Shown piece by piece: positions 12,960-25,462 of a stretch of 64,000 nt of DNA (its first letter is position 1; every line of letters begins with the position of its first letter). The notes beneath the pieces are model-generated. The model ran no database searches and was not told the DNA's origin. It was given only the letters and a program-made list of their open reading frames with translations. Source of the DNA: Mytilus galloprovincialis. Lineage: Eukaryota; Mollusca; Bivalvia; Mytilida; Mytilidae. Location of the stretch: contig NC_134841.1 of the NCBI RefSeq assembly GCF_965363235.1, positions 33,881,440 through 33,945,439 on the forward strand. Reading direction: 5' to 3'. The position numbers and the translations under genes are program-made.

Positions 12960-13870
12960 CTATCACAAAAGACTTCTTATTACTGCTTGCTACAAATGAA
13001 AAACTTTCAACTTGAACTTAGTGGTTTCGAACTTCTACTTACTGCACTTTTGTCTCTGAGCAATTCAACTTCCTTCGTCAACCATCGGTACGTTACTGAC
13101 ATAAAAGGCTTGATGATATGTGGATTTTTCGGTCCGACTATCCTGTCCGAATATTGCGGACTAACTTCTACCTATTGTTTGGTTCTGCTTCAGTTGACCG
13201 TTTAGCTTTAACTTTGTTTCAAGGAGTTGGGTAAGGTGTATCTGGCCGTTCCAAGATCACAAGTGCTGTTGTTACTGCCTCTGGAGATGGCATCAATAGT
13301 GGCGATGTGTGTGGTGGTGGCCGGAGCAACTCGGGATCATCTAGGTCGAATCCCTCGTCGTAGTCGATCCGTTTTTGTCTTTAGACGGCTGAAGATAGCA
13401 TGGGCGATGGCATGCCTTCCTGGGGTTGTACGGACTGATGACAGTGTCTGTCTTCATGACAATGCCCTCAGGTTCCCCTTGATATTTTGTGGGTACTCCC
13501 TGCTTCCCTCTAGTGCTGTTTTGGCTTCTGTCTGTTGGTTCTGGTCTACCTTGGTGATGTGTGGTATAACCTCAGCCGATGTTGCAGCCGAGCTTTTGGC
13601 CTGCACCCACTGACCAGTCGTAACGCTTGGCGTCCCTTCTGCTGGTGGATTGTGGTTTACTCTTTTTCAGAGCCGGCTTGGATTTACTGGAGGATGCCTC
13701 TTGTTCCTTAGCCTTGGTCCATTTCAACTGTACTGTCACCTGGTCAGTACTTGCCGAGAACTTCCAGGCAGGTTCTTTACCAGACAACTTCATGGCTGCT
13801 AACAAAGCGTTCAATTCATCAGGGATTTCCTTGATGATTTGTCCAAAAAGTGAGTTGTGTTAAGCTGTGA
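12960..13870 (-). pseudogene. Decayed element-type ORF (basic, KSKP-rich)
   Basis: A more GC-rich island. On the minus strand, from about 13858 downward, a readable frame gives EIPDELNALLAAMKLSGKEP, then a Lys/Ser/Pro-rich basic stretch with PALKKSKPQSTSRRDAKRYD. An indel near 13612 changes frame; the other frame continues with QWVQAKSSAATSAEV and stays open to about 13455. Further downstream, around 13144-13030, another frame carries VGPKNPHIIKPFMSV. There is no in-frame ATG before 13858, where a TAA interrupts. Small proteins with a similar LLAAMKLSGK...RRDAKRY layout occur in bivalve repeats as far as I recall, but I cannot name the family. I infer a broken ORF of a mobile element; a decayed host gene is possible. 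Confidence 0.45.
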
Positions 13871-15284
13871 TCAGTACAATTACACGACAGAACAAAAGGT
13901 TTGAACATCTACTTTACTTATAAATACTATGAGCCAGGACCCCGAAGAGAGCATCCTAGCAACGAAAAGTTCTTAGCAACCAAAGAAAAGGGATGATTTT
14001 TTAAAGAAATTTTCGTTCACCTATTTAATATCAAAACGGGAAATTTATGATGGGTTTTTAACTAAAAAATTAGTAACAAATGTTGCCTTATGCTTCAACT
14101 GTAATTTTGTCACACATAGTAGTCCAAATAATTATGACGTCTTGAAAGGCTATTTTGATTTTTATTCTGTGGCGCCTTACTACGTCGTTTTATTTGGAAT
14201 ACTATCTATACATCGTATCAATCTTTTAAAGAATATTTCAAATACATGTAGTTCAAATGAGAATCGGAATCCCGATGAGAACATGATCAAAAGAGTAATC
14301 ACATCTTTTATAATATTAGTTGTAGTATCGCTATTTAGTCCAATCCAAACGAAGACAGTCACGTAGACAATAGAAAAATGATAGGCCATCAGTAACGAGC
14401 TCACGGAGGGAAAAGTTGAAAAAGCGAACATTTTGAGATTATGATCCACTTATTTGAAACACTAGTTAAACTAAAAAAATGCTATGTTGAAGGGATTAGA
14501 AAATTTTGAATAAGATTGTTTTATGCATACTTATACATTGTTCAAAAGGGCTCTAGATAGCTTAAACTGGACGAACTTCACGTCTCATCGTATATTGAGG
14601 TAAATAGTTAGTAGCTCTATTTTTGAATATATACTAAGTGAATAGGAGCAACGCATGTGGGTTGACCTTAACTTTTACGTTTTTAAATACGTACATGAAA
14701 TATTTCAGCCCGCTTATCCCGCATGGACTGTTGCATTAGACTTTTCTTTTTTGCGAAGAAAACAGACATGTTATAGATTCATATGTTGTTTAGTTCATTA
14801 TACGAACGCCGATATTCATCCTATACTTGATAAATATGGTTTATTTTTCACTTGTCATGCAATCTCCTCTTGTGACTACATACGTGACATTCGCGATGAA
14901 TTCTGATTCGAGTCACTAAAATGTATGTATATACTAGTATTCCGGATCACTCGCAGTGCTTTTCTTGGTACCTTAGTCGAATGAAAATTTTGTTATCTAG
15001 ACATTGACAATCAAATTTGAACTGGGCTGTGACCAGAAAAAGCTTTCATTTTGTAAGCGTCAACTATGTTTACAAATCGAATACATGTTAAAATAAATGT
15101 AAAATCTTAAACGTTTAAACACAATAAGAAAGTTCACCTGTTCGCTTATTAACATGCATTTTGGATTAGTTGTTTGCCTCTTTATTTTTAAAGCCACTAT
15201 CTTGTCTGTTCTGACGAGGCTAATAAAGAGTTATGGTTCTTCATTAGTCGTTTTGTAACTAAATAAGACCGTTATTTTTTTTCT
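13871..15284. other. Gene-free segment
   Basis: AT-rich sequence with only short overlapping open frames on both strands and no codon pattern. Nothing recognisable. Confidence 0.55.
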
Positions 15285-15495
15285 TTTTACTTGTTTCACA
15301 TTTTGTCATGTCGGGTTTAGCTCAGTATATGTGGAGAATGCCATCAATCTAATTGTATGGGGAAAACGAAATCAGAATTCTATATTTTGATTAGATTAGA
15401 ATGCCATATAGTTACTTGGATTGTTTGAACCTTTATCCTTTGGTCTTTATTGGACAGTTGTCTCATTATCAACCATACCATATTTCTTTATTTAA
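15285..15495 (+). repeat. Degenerate copy of the CATACCACATCTTC-type repeat
   Basis: Carries ACTTGTTTCACATTTTGTCA, CATGTCGGGTTTAGCTC, then TTTGGTCTTTATTGGACAG and TTGTCTCATTATCAACCATA. More diverged than the copies at 11.0 and 11.7 kb. Confidence 0.6.
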
Positions 15496-15517
15496 AAAAA
15501 ACCAAACTGTAGTACCT

Positions 15518-16431
15518 GGGGCCGTGTCTTATGATGAGGTCTGAGATATGTCCTAGGATAGTCATAAGAGGATCATAAGACATGTCACAAGATATTGATA
15601 AGTCGCAAAAAATATTGGTTATAAAAGGTTAAGAGATAAAATCGTGCAATTTTTATATCAATACATCGAATTTTCATTGTTGACAAATCCTGATAATCCG
15701 TCAATGTATATATGTTTTAAGCAGGAACAGGAGAATAGATAATTAGATAATAATAAGATTTTTTTTTTCAAAATTAATATAAAAAATGTGTGTAATTTAT
15801 ATAAATAAACGTATAACTATCCTAAGACCATCATAAGACACCTCTCGCGTTGTCCTAACTTTATGACCAACTTTAAGAGATGTCCTAATTTAGGACCGCT
15901 TTGTGAAACCCACTTAGGACTAAGATATGTCGTAAGACCATCCTAAGACATGTCTTAGTCCTAAGACAGCTTCGTGAAACTGGGCCCTGATTCGATACAT
16001 GTAATGAAATCGAGTGGACCTAAGGACAAAACTGGTTTACTATAATTGCTGCACGACTGTCGCATTTAACTAGGTTTTGTGACTATTTACTTTTTTTTTT
16101 CTCGCATTAACCTATTTAATAACGTATTTTTTACTATTACGTTATAACTTTAATTTTAATTTTGCGTTAATTGTGTTCAAAATAAGAGTCGTCCTCTCTA
16201 TCTTTACAGGTACTAAATTACAATAAAATCTATGTCATATAAATCTACATATTTTTTTCAATAAAATAAATGTGTTAGGATGGTCCTAGGACCATCGTAG
16301 TTAGGACTGTCCTAAGACAGCTTTGTTTTACATCCTAAGACATGTCTCAGACATGTCCTAAGACCATCCTAAATAATGTCCTTAGACATATCTTAGGACA
16401 TATCCAAGGCTACTTTCATTGACACAGCCTC
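15518..16431. mobile_element. CCTAAGAC-type TIR element, copy 1
   Basis: Starts GGGGCCGTGTCTTATGA and ends in the inverted form TCATTGACACAGCCTC. Both ends hold many CCTAAGAC or GTCTTAGG motifs in palindromic order, e.g. CCTAAGACATGTCTTAG near 15940. An internal end-like sequence at about 15960-15987 (AGACAGCTTCGTGAAACTGG, then GCCC) suggests that a smaller MITE of the same family, 15518 to about 15987, sits inside or beside the larger one. From about 15988 to 16431 it is colinear with the 20962-21100 and 24019-24339 parts of copy 2. No coding capacity seen. It acts as the empty reference site for the TTAA element inserted in copy 2. Confidence 0.7.
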
Positions 16432-16689
16432 TGGTTATTAAAAGGACGGAAGAAATAAGGTAAAGCCTATGCCAATTATTCAAAAACATTTAAATAAGAT
16501 GTTGCCTGCGTTGGTTTATTTGTATTTGTAGGTGTCTTCCTAATATCTCTTAATCGTATATATATATATGAATTATTTATGTAACTTGTAAGTTTCATCA
16601 TACTCGTCGTTTGTTCTGTAGTGATTTATTAAACTTATTAACTCATAATTATTTTCTGTTTATTTTCAATCATCAAAAATAACAAAACA

Positions 16690-19572
16690 AGAGGCTCTCA
16701 AGAGCCTGAATCGCTCACCTGAATTTTTTTGGTTTAATCTCTCATCAATGATTATTTTGGCTTTTCAATTTATTTAAATGTTCTTTGAATCGTCCTATTT
16801 TCTTCAAAAGCAAAAAAAATCATTTTCTCCTATGTTCTATTTTAGCCATACGAGCTATGTTTCTTGACATACAAGGAAATGAAATATAAAATTTATACTA
16901 GATACTCTGAAACTCTGAAACTCATTTAGCCTAAGTTTGGCTGAAATTGATACAGCAGTTTCATAAGAGAAGATTTTTTAAAGTAAGTCAACATGATGAA
17001 CAAATTGTGAAAAAAAGTCTTTAAAGGGCAATAACTCCTAAAGAGGTCAATTGACAATTTTGGTCAAATTGACTTATTTGTAGATCTTACTTTGCTGATC
17101 ATATTTTCTGTTTACAGTTTATCTTTATCTATAATAATATTCAAGATAATGACCAAAAACTGCAAAATTTCCTTAAAATTACCAATTAAGTGGCAGCAAC
17201 CAACAATTGGATGTTTGATTCATCTGAAAATTTCAGGGCTGATAGATATTGACCTAATGAACATTTTTACTCCATGTCAGATTTGCTCTTAATGCTTTCG
17301 TTTTTGAGATATAAGCCAAAAACTGCATTTGACCCCTATGTTATATTTTAAGTAACGGTGGCCATGTTTTTTGACGGATCAAAAATCAAAGCACACACTT
17401 TGTGCAGGATAATCTAAGGAACAACCATGCTAAGTTTTAACCAAATCCATTCAGTAGTTTCAGAGGAGAAGATTTTTTAAAGTTAGCAAATATGATGAAC
17501 AAATTGTGAAAAATTGTCATTAAAGGACAATAACCCCTTAAGGGGTCAATTGACAATTTTGGTCATATTAACTTATTTGTAGATCTTACTTTGCTGATCT
17601 TTTTTGCTGTTTACAGTTTATCTTTATCTATAATAATATTCAAGATAATGACCAAAAACTCCAAAATTTCCTTAAAATTACCAATTAAGTGGCAGCAACC
17701 CAACAATGGTTTGTTTGATTCATCTGAAAATTTCAGGGCTGATAGATCTTGACCTAGTGAACATTTTAACTCCATTTCAGATTTGCTCTAAATGCTTTCG
17801 TTTTTGAGATATAAGCCAAAAACTGCATTTGACCCCTATGTTCTATTTTAAGTAACGGTGGCCATGTTTTTTGACGGATCAAAAATCAAAGCACACACTT
17901 TGTGCAGGATAATCTAAGGAACAACCATGCTAAGTTTTAACCAAATCCATTCAGTAGTTTCAGAGGAGAAGATTTTTTAAAGTTAGCAAATATGATGAAC
18001 AAATTGTGAAAAATTGTCATTAAAGGACAATAACCCCTTAAGGGGTCAATTGACAATTTTGGTCATATTAACTTATTTGTAGATCTTACTTTGCTGATCT
18101 TTTTTGCTGTTTACAGTTTATCTTTATCTATAATAATATTCAAGATAATGACCAAAAACTCCAAAATTTCCTTAAAATTACCAATTAAGTGGCAGCAACC
18201 CAACAATGGTTTGTTTGATTCATCTGAAAATTTCAGGGCTGATAGATCTTGACCTAATGAACATTTTAACTCCATTTCAGATTTGCTCTAAATGCTTTCG
18301 TTTTTGAGATATAAGCCAAAAACTGCATTTGACCCCTATGTTCTATTTTAAGTAACGGCGGCCATGTTTTTTGACGGATCAAAAATCAAAGCACACACTT
18401 TGTGCAGGATAATCTAAGGAACAACCATGCTAAGTTTTAACCAAATCCATTCAGTAGTTTCAGAGGAGAAGATTTTTTAAAGTTAGCAAATATGATGAAC
18501 AAATTGTGAAAAATTGTCATTAAAGGACAATAACCCCTTAAGGGGTCAATTGACAATTTTGGTCATATTAACTTATTTGTAGATCTTACTTTGCTGATCT
18601 TTTTTGCTGTTTACAGTTTATCTTTATCTATAATAATATTCAAGATAATGACCAAAAACTCCAAAATTTCCTTAAAATTACCAATTAAGTGGCAGCAACC
18701 CAACAATGGTTTGTTTGATTCATCTGAAAATTTCAGGGCTGATAGATCTTGACCTAATGAACATTTTAACTCCATTTCAGATTTGCTCTAAATGCTTTCG
18801 TTTTTGAGATATAAGCCAAAAACTGCATTTGACCCCTATGTTCTATTTTAAGTAACGGCGGCCATGTTTTTTGACGGATCAAAAATCAAAGCACACACTT
18901 TGTGCAGGATAATCTAAGGAACAACCATGCTAAGTTTTAACCAAATCCATTCAGTAGTTTCAGAGGAGAAGATTTTTTAAAGTTAGCAAATATGATGAAC
19001 AAATTGTGAAAAATTGTCATTAAAGGACAATAACCCCTTAAGGGGTCAATTGACAATTTTGGTCATATTAACTTATTTGTAGATCTTACTTTGCTGATCT
19101 TTTTTGCTGTTTACAGTTTATCTTTATCTATAATAATATTCAAGATAATGACCAAAAACTGCAAAATTTCCTTAAAATTACCAAGAAAGTGGCAGCAACC
19201 CAACAATGGTTTGTTTGATTCATCTGAAAATTTCAGGGCTGATAGATCTTGACCTAATAAACATTTTAACTCCATTTCAGATTTGCTCTAAATGCTTTCG
19301 TTTTTGAGATATAAGCCAAAAACTGCATTTGACCCCTATGTTCTATTTTAAGTAACGGCGGCCATGTTTTTTGACGGATCAAAAATCGAAGCGCACATTT
19401 TGTGCAGGATATACTAAGGAACAATCATGTTAAGTTTCATTCAAATCCATTCAGTAGTTTCAGAGGAGAAGATGTTTGAAAAATTGTTAACGACGACAGA
19501 CGACGACGACGACGACGACGGACGCCAAGTGATGAGAAAAGCTCACATGGCCTTTTAGGCCAGGTGAGCTAA
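16690..19572. repeat. Tandem array with exact 500-bp period, GCTCACCTG-bounded
   Basis: The anchor AGTAACGG falls at 17351, 17851, 18351, 18851 and 19351, an exact 500-bp period; neighbouring units differ by only a few bases. The left side starts with GAGGCTCTCAAGAGCCTG and TCGCTCACCTG; the right side ends with a GAC trinucleotide run (about 19493-19523), GCTCACATGGCC and GGCCAGGTGAGC, so the ends are inverted relative to each other. A shorter, more diverged copy lies in the opposite orientation at 31607-32920. I remember this as an abundant mussel repeat; no ORF supports a product. Confidence 0.85.
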
Positions 19573-19851
19573 CAACAAAACGTCTTATCAATAACATGTA
19601 CACTACTATACATATTTTTATTTCTGCAACATAGTTTTTGTTCGTCGGCAAGATTCGAAATAGCTGCACGAGGAGTGCTACAAATGGAGTCAGCACAGTG
19701 AATATATTGAAAATAGGTTTTTAAAAGAATGGTAAAACATTAAATTAAATACATGATTCCTAAGGGTGAACTTACTGAAGTCTTTGCTAGACATATGTAT
19801 GGCAAGCCGTTTTTATATTTACACTTTCAAGATATATTAAAAAGTTAAATC

Positions 19852-20160
19852 AGATATCTTTATAATTAAATAAGATATCTTATAAATTAATAGAGATATC
19901 TTATAAATTTGTAGAGATATCTTGATAATTAAATAAGATATCTTATTAAACTTGTTATAAAGATATCTTATTTAACATATAAGATATCTAATTTGGTTAA
20001 TAAGATATCTTATTTAGTTTAAAAGATATCTTATTAAGTTTATAAGATATCTTATAAACTATTTAAGACATCTTTTATATAGTTTCTAATAAAAGATATT
20101 TTATAAGCTTAAATAAGATATATTATTAACTAAATAAGATATCTTTAAAACTAAATAACA
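19852..20160. repeat. Left AAGATATCTT array
   Basis: About 11 GATATC cores, mostly within AAGATATCTTAT, separated by 15-20 bp of AT-rich linker. The order AAATAAGATATCTTATT then TATAAAGATATCTTAT near 19935-19970 is also present near 25108-25150 in the right array. Confidence 0.85.
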
Positions 20161-22823
20161 TATCTTCTTTTCTTTTTACGTATTGAAATAAGTATCCCTG
20201 TATGTTTGAAAAAGATTGACCAATCATAAAATCAAAAGCAATTCAGATCGAGATTGCTAATTTGTATCTGTATCTGTATTAGATTCTGCCAGTGTAGGCA
20301 CACCTCCAATGGCGTGCAATAAAACATTAAGTGTCTTTCACCACACACTAGCAGTAATATATAAATAAAATTGACTTTGTTTCGCCACTGTTATGTACAT
20401 GATAATTTCACAATAAAAAGAGACAATTATCTTTGATTTTAATTCGCATGCACCAAAAATTTATAATTGGTTAACGACAGTATTTGATTCGATTACAACT
20501 GTGATACCTGTGGAGATTCCAACCCTAATCATCAGGGGCCGTGTCAACGAAGCTGTCCTAGGACTAAGACATGTCTTAGGATGGTCTTAGGACACTTCTT
20601 AGTCCTAAGTCGGGTTAACAAAAGTCTCCTAAAATAAGATATGTCCTAAATTTGGTCCTAAAGTTAAGATATACAATTAGGTGTCTTAGGATAGTCCTAA
20701 AGGTTACATCGTCCTAAAACGTAATAAAAACAACAAATATGGCATAAACTCAATACTAAAAATACTAATACAATATTAAACTATCATTAGATAAATTTAA
20801 TAAAAAAAAAATATTGTTTAATGTTTGTTAAAGATTTAATTGTATTATATTAAATTATTTCGTGCTGCCTTTTTTGAAGCCTAAACAATACTATCATCAT
20901 AAGCAACATATTTTAAATAATTCAAATATGGGAAAAAGTTTACTTCTTTTTTACCTAATCCTGATTCGATACATGTAATGAAATCAAGTGGACCTAAGGA
21001 CAAAACTAGTTTATGTACTAAAATTGCACCACGAATATCACAAAGTTTTGTGACCACTTACTTTTGTTTTCGTATTAAATTCATTTATATCTTTTATCAT
21101 ATTTAAAGGGATAATTCGCGAATTTTCACTTTTCATCTTATTTTGTTCATAATATCATAAAAAACATATTCACCAAGTTTTATTTTGATATGAAATCTAA
21201 TAAAGGAGAAAATTGGGAATTATTAATTTTATTTCTTGAAACTTCCTGACTTATGTGACGTAGTTTAAGTCTTTGATGCATGCCGGGAGTGAAAATATCT
21301 CATTTAAGTCTTGTTCGTTAACCATCTAATAACGCCATTTAAAGCGCATCGACGACTTTTGGTGTAGCTATTAACCAACGAAAAATAAGTGATAGCCATG
21401 CAACTTTTAAAATTAGATCGTGTGGATATTTTAAATCGAATTTTAATAATAAAATTAATTCATACAAGAGAACATTTTTATGATTTTTTCTACAAATACT
21501 TAAAACAAACATATGAAATTGACATGATCAATAGTGTAATAAAAATACACGTTTGTATTTTGACCTTTTTGCTTCATTCCAGCAAACATTTTCACTTGCT
21601 TGTACGGTGGAAATAAAATGTGTATTCTTTTGTGACATCTAAAGAATGTTGAGTGCGTCGGTTAACTCAAGGTAATTAAAGGATTAGCATTATGTAATTC
21701 TAATCCTTTGATCCTCATTCAGTGAAATCTAGGCGTCACGGTTTACTGGCTTGAAGGTGTGAACATCATTTCGTATGAATTGAAAACGGGAGTCAGTCAA
21801 AGTTTTAGACACAGAAATCAAGGACTTATATAGACGTCCCTGCAGAAATGTAAAAAAAAAGTTAATTAATTAACGGGAATAATAAGGTCGCACAATAACT
21901 GGATAGCTGTTGTATATTTTTATATTTTGCATAAGCATGAAAAGATCACTTTTAAATGAATTATGACTTTTGATTAATTCAGTAACGATAAAATACTTTA
22001 TTATTTTAATTGAAGTATAAATTCATAAATAAAAATAGCCTTCTAATTACGAGTGTATGAACCAAAAATTGTACTATTTTAGATTAGGATCGGCAGCCTT
22101 AAAAATTTCAAACAGATCATTAACAATTGCAATTATATAATTTAGTCCATCCAAAGTTATCTTTAATTACCTATTTAGGAATTAATGTTTTCATCAAAAT
22201 ATTTCAAATCTCACAACGCACGAATACTTCAGATATTTGATAATTTTTTTAAAAAATTGACAGAAAATTTAAGAATCTTTTTGGAATGGAATCGAAATTT
22301 ACGAACATATATGCTTTTCAAGTGTGAAAAACAACAACATTTTGTTTTACATAATCGGGAATGTCCTTAACAAAACAGTCTTCGTCTCACACCGTAACTA
22401 TATCGGGCCCAATTATATATAATACTTTAGCTATTTGACCAACAATGTATAAAAAAAACCCAGAACGAATTTAATGTCATCTTTCCCTATTGTTTAATGT
22501 TATTATAAGTCTGTTTCAACTGGCAAGAATACCCATAAAGCGGACAAGCAGTTTGTTCTTTAAATTGCTGTCATTGAATATCAAGAAAGAAAACAAATCC
22601 CGAAATTGATTTGAAACTTTGATACTCTATAGTTTTCCTGGAAAATATTCACATCCCTTAGGGATTATTAGTGTACGTCCAGTTGCGTACATATAACATG
22701 CATGTCGGAACAATTGTGATGATGACGAATTTCTTCTTTTATTCGAGAACAATCTAATTGATATATAAATGTTCATAACTTCGATGAGACAAAGAAAGTT
22801 ATATATCGACCTGTATTTAAATC

Positions 22824-22847
22824 TCTTCTTCTTCTTCTTCTTCTTTT
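22824..22847. repeat. CTT microsatellite
   Basis: A CTT run within the interior of the TTAA element; on the minus strand it encodes a lysine run in a spurious frame. Confidence 0.85.
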
Positions 22848-23222
22848 GGTATACAATAGTCTTTCGACATTTGATGATTACATACCGTTGGCATACGTGG
22901 ACTAGTCCACTAACAAAACTTTTACCACAATTTACACAAAATGTATGTTTCTTTCTTATGTACAATGTATACATGTATATATTTGAATTTGCGCTATAGT
23001 TCCGTAACTTTTTATCCTGGCGTATATACGATGGTCGACAAGTGCGTACATTTTTTTAAATCAAAATTTCTGGTATGGTCCGTTCTGTCCTTCACCATTG
23101 ACAAAAAATATGTATATAGATTTTTATTTCATCAAATCTGTTGTTTATTTTTAGGTATTATCTATATTTTTATAAATAATTTTCTTTACATCAGAAATTT
23201 TATTCATAAACAAGCGTATGAG

Positions 23223-23261
23223 CAAGGATTTGTATAGTTAGACTAACTATACAAATCCTTG
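23223..23261. repeat. Near-perfect 19-bp-arm hairpin
   Basis: CAAGGATTTGTATAGTTAG at 23223-23241 faces its exact reverse complement at 23243-23261 across one base. The start of the arm, CAAGGATTTGTATA, occurs again at about 23555, so the region 23223-23570 may be the remnant of a further small inserted element. Confidence 0.85.
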
Positions 23262-24666
23262 GTATGAGTTTAGTAATGACTAGTATATAATATCACTTTC
23301 GGACACGCAAGATAGAGATGCATATTATACACCTAATAGTTCAAAATGGAAAGTTATAAGTTATCGGCCGTGTACACTGACCAATACCCTAAGAAGTGAA
23401 ACGATGCATGAATTTGCAAGCTCGACAGGAAATCGCTTGAATACCTGGACGTGTCACATCCCCTGCAATACCTTTGGGAGTAATACCTTTAGCCATGCAG
23501 GTGATCAGTGGAGCGAAGATCCTAATTTATTTGAATAAAGTTTATTACATAAAACAAGGATTTGTATAAAAGAATTATGAACTAATTAGATTTCCGAAAA
23601 CAATTCAAGTTTCACGGAACACTTATTTATGATTTGAAACTTTTACTTTTTAACTAATTCCAATATTATCATTATTGTTAAAAATAACAGATCATGGTTA
23701 TTAAAAAAAAAGATAAGAAAATTTTCTGTATCAACTTAGTTATAGTTAACTAGTCGGATAAAACAACCGTACGATTGACAAGATATCAACACGCAATTAC
23801 GACTACATCGGGTTACTGTAGTTTTGGTCCTTAGACATATCTTGGGAGCAATTCGGAGAAGGTAACAAAATGGCCGACCGGAGAGAATTGATACTCTAAA
23901 TTTAAAATCGATGGTGATCTCTTATCAAGCAGAATAAAACTTTAATATTCATGAATTTGAGCATTTTTATACAGAATGAACATAATATCAATTTTTGATT
24001 TTTTTGCGAAGTTTCCCTTTAATAACGTATTTATTAGTATTCCGTAAAAACTTTAACTTTTAGTTTGCGTTAATTGTTTTCTATATAAAAGTCATCCTCC
24101 CTCTCTTTACATATAGGTTCTAAAATACAATTCAATCTATGTCATACAAATCTCTACATATATTTTCAATTAAATAAATGTGTTAGGATGGTCCTAGGAC
24201 CATCGTAGTTAGGACTGTCCTAAGACAGCTTTGTTTTACATCCTAAGACATGTCTCAGACACGTCCTAAGACCATCCTAAATAATGTCCTAAGACCTATC
24301 TTAGGACATGTCCTAGGATACTTTCATTGACACGGCCCCAGCATATTAATGTCAAAATAATTACTCTTTACTAAAGCTTTATATAAATACTTGTTTTCTC
24401 CATTTTTGTTATCAAGCCTTAAATTCTATTGACAAACATTTATTCTCGGCTATATTAAATGGAAGTGCATGTTATACAGATAAGGCCGTTGGTTTCCCTT
24501 TTAAATTCTTTAAATTTTAAGATATCTTATTTAATATGTAAAATATCTTAATTACTATAAATGATATTTTATGTAAAATAAAATAAGTCTCACTCAAAAT
24601 GTATTACCAATCTCATTTCCATTTATCTATTGTCATATTTCAAATAGTTTGAAAAAAAAACTCTTA

Positions 24667-24689
24667 CCCCCCCCCCCCCCCCCCCCCCC
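24667..24689. repeat. Poly-C tract of 23
   Basis: A homopolymer of 23 C followed by ACA and nine A. G-rich on the minus strand and so a possible quadruplex former; the length is prone to sequencing error. Confidence 0.85.
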
Positions 24690-25067
24690 ACAAAAAAAAA
24701 GGTACTCCAAGGAAAATTCCAAATGGAAAGTCCTAAATCAAATGGCAAAATTAAAAGCTCAAACACATCAAACTGATACAAGATACTTTTAGGATGCCAA
24801 AAAATCATTTTTATACTGATTGTGAAAGTTCGTATAAACTCTTAAAGACTTTGATACAGCTAACGTGTCTTTAACGTGATTAATCTCAAGGTCAAGAATT
24901 AATGCAGGTTGCAGTTTGTCATTAGGCTTTCTTAATATATAAACATCACAAACATTTATTAATAATTGCCATGCCAATTTGAAACTGCTGTCACATGATC
25001 TATTTCCTGTCGCGAAGTTCCAGAGGGAGCCTTCATTGTTGACTTATTTACTTATGTTATTTTAAAT

Positions 25068-25462
25068 AGGATATCTTATATAGCAAATAAGATATCTTAT
25101 AAACTAAATAAGATATCTTATTAAACTAGTTATAAAGATATCTTATTAAACATATAAGATATCTTATATAGTTAATAAGATATCTTATAAAGTAAATAAA
25201 ATATCTTATTTACTTTTATATCTTATTTACTTTTAAAGATATCTTATAAACTATACAAGATATCTTATAAAATATTTGTTTAAAAGATATCTTTGAAAAG
25301 ATAAAAGATATCTTAACAAGTTTATAAGATATCTTATAAAATAAAAAAGATATCTTATAAATTAAATAAGATATCTTATAAACATTATAAGATATCTTAA
25401 ATACTTTATAAGATATCTTATATACTTTATAAGATATCTTATTAACTTTAAAAGATATCTTG
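25068..25462. repeat. Right AAGATATCTT array
   Basis: About 17 GATATC cores in AAGATATCTTAT context. The minus-strand frame 25216-25497 with Tyr-Lys-Ile-Ser repeats is only this array translated. Confidence 0.85.

Larger units (their letters stand above)
21107..24018. mobile_element. TTAA-flanked TIR element inserted in copy 2
   Basis: Flanked by TTAA at 21103-21106 and 24019-24022. The ends are inverted: AGGGATAATTCGCGAA on the left, and AGGGAAACTTCGCAAA when the right end is read in reverse. Copy 1 (15518-16431) keeps a single uninterrupted TTAA at 16116-16119 at the matching point, which serves as an empty site. TTAA duplication is typical of piggyBac-type transposases, but the terminal bases are not the usual piggyBac ones and no transposase ORF is present, so I leave the superfamily open. 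The interior (about 21400-23900) shows only short AT-rich frames. Confidence 0.75.
20535..24339. mobile_element. CCTAAGAC-type TIR element, copy 2, nested in the outer element
   Basis: Begins GGGGCCGTGTCAACGAAG and ends TTTCATTGACACGGCCCC, inverted ends of the same family as 15518-16431. Subterminal regions 20552-20702 and 24180-24325 are dense in CCTAAGAC/GTCTTAGG palindromes. Its own sequence is split by the 2.9-kb TTAA element at 21107-24018. The stretch from 20962 (GATTCGATACATGTAATGAA) and that from 24019 line up with copy 1 on either side of the TTAA at 16116. Confidence 0.8.

Noticed and set aside
13345..13375. tRNA B-box-like GGTCGAATCCC
   Set aside because: No matching A box or cloverleaf arms around it; no tRNA elsewhere in the window by eye.
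14142..14449. Overlapping plus and minus hydrophobic ORFs
   Set aside because: Short, antisense to each other, AT-rich composition explains the hydrophobic residues, no recognised family.
22627..23237. Several ORFs of 76-115 codons inside the TTAA element
   Set aside because: Overlap on both strands, contain a lysine or phenylalanine run from a CTT microsatellite, and show no transposase motifs.
24623..24808. ORF with a glycine run
   Set aside because: Produced by the poly-C tract; no supporting context.
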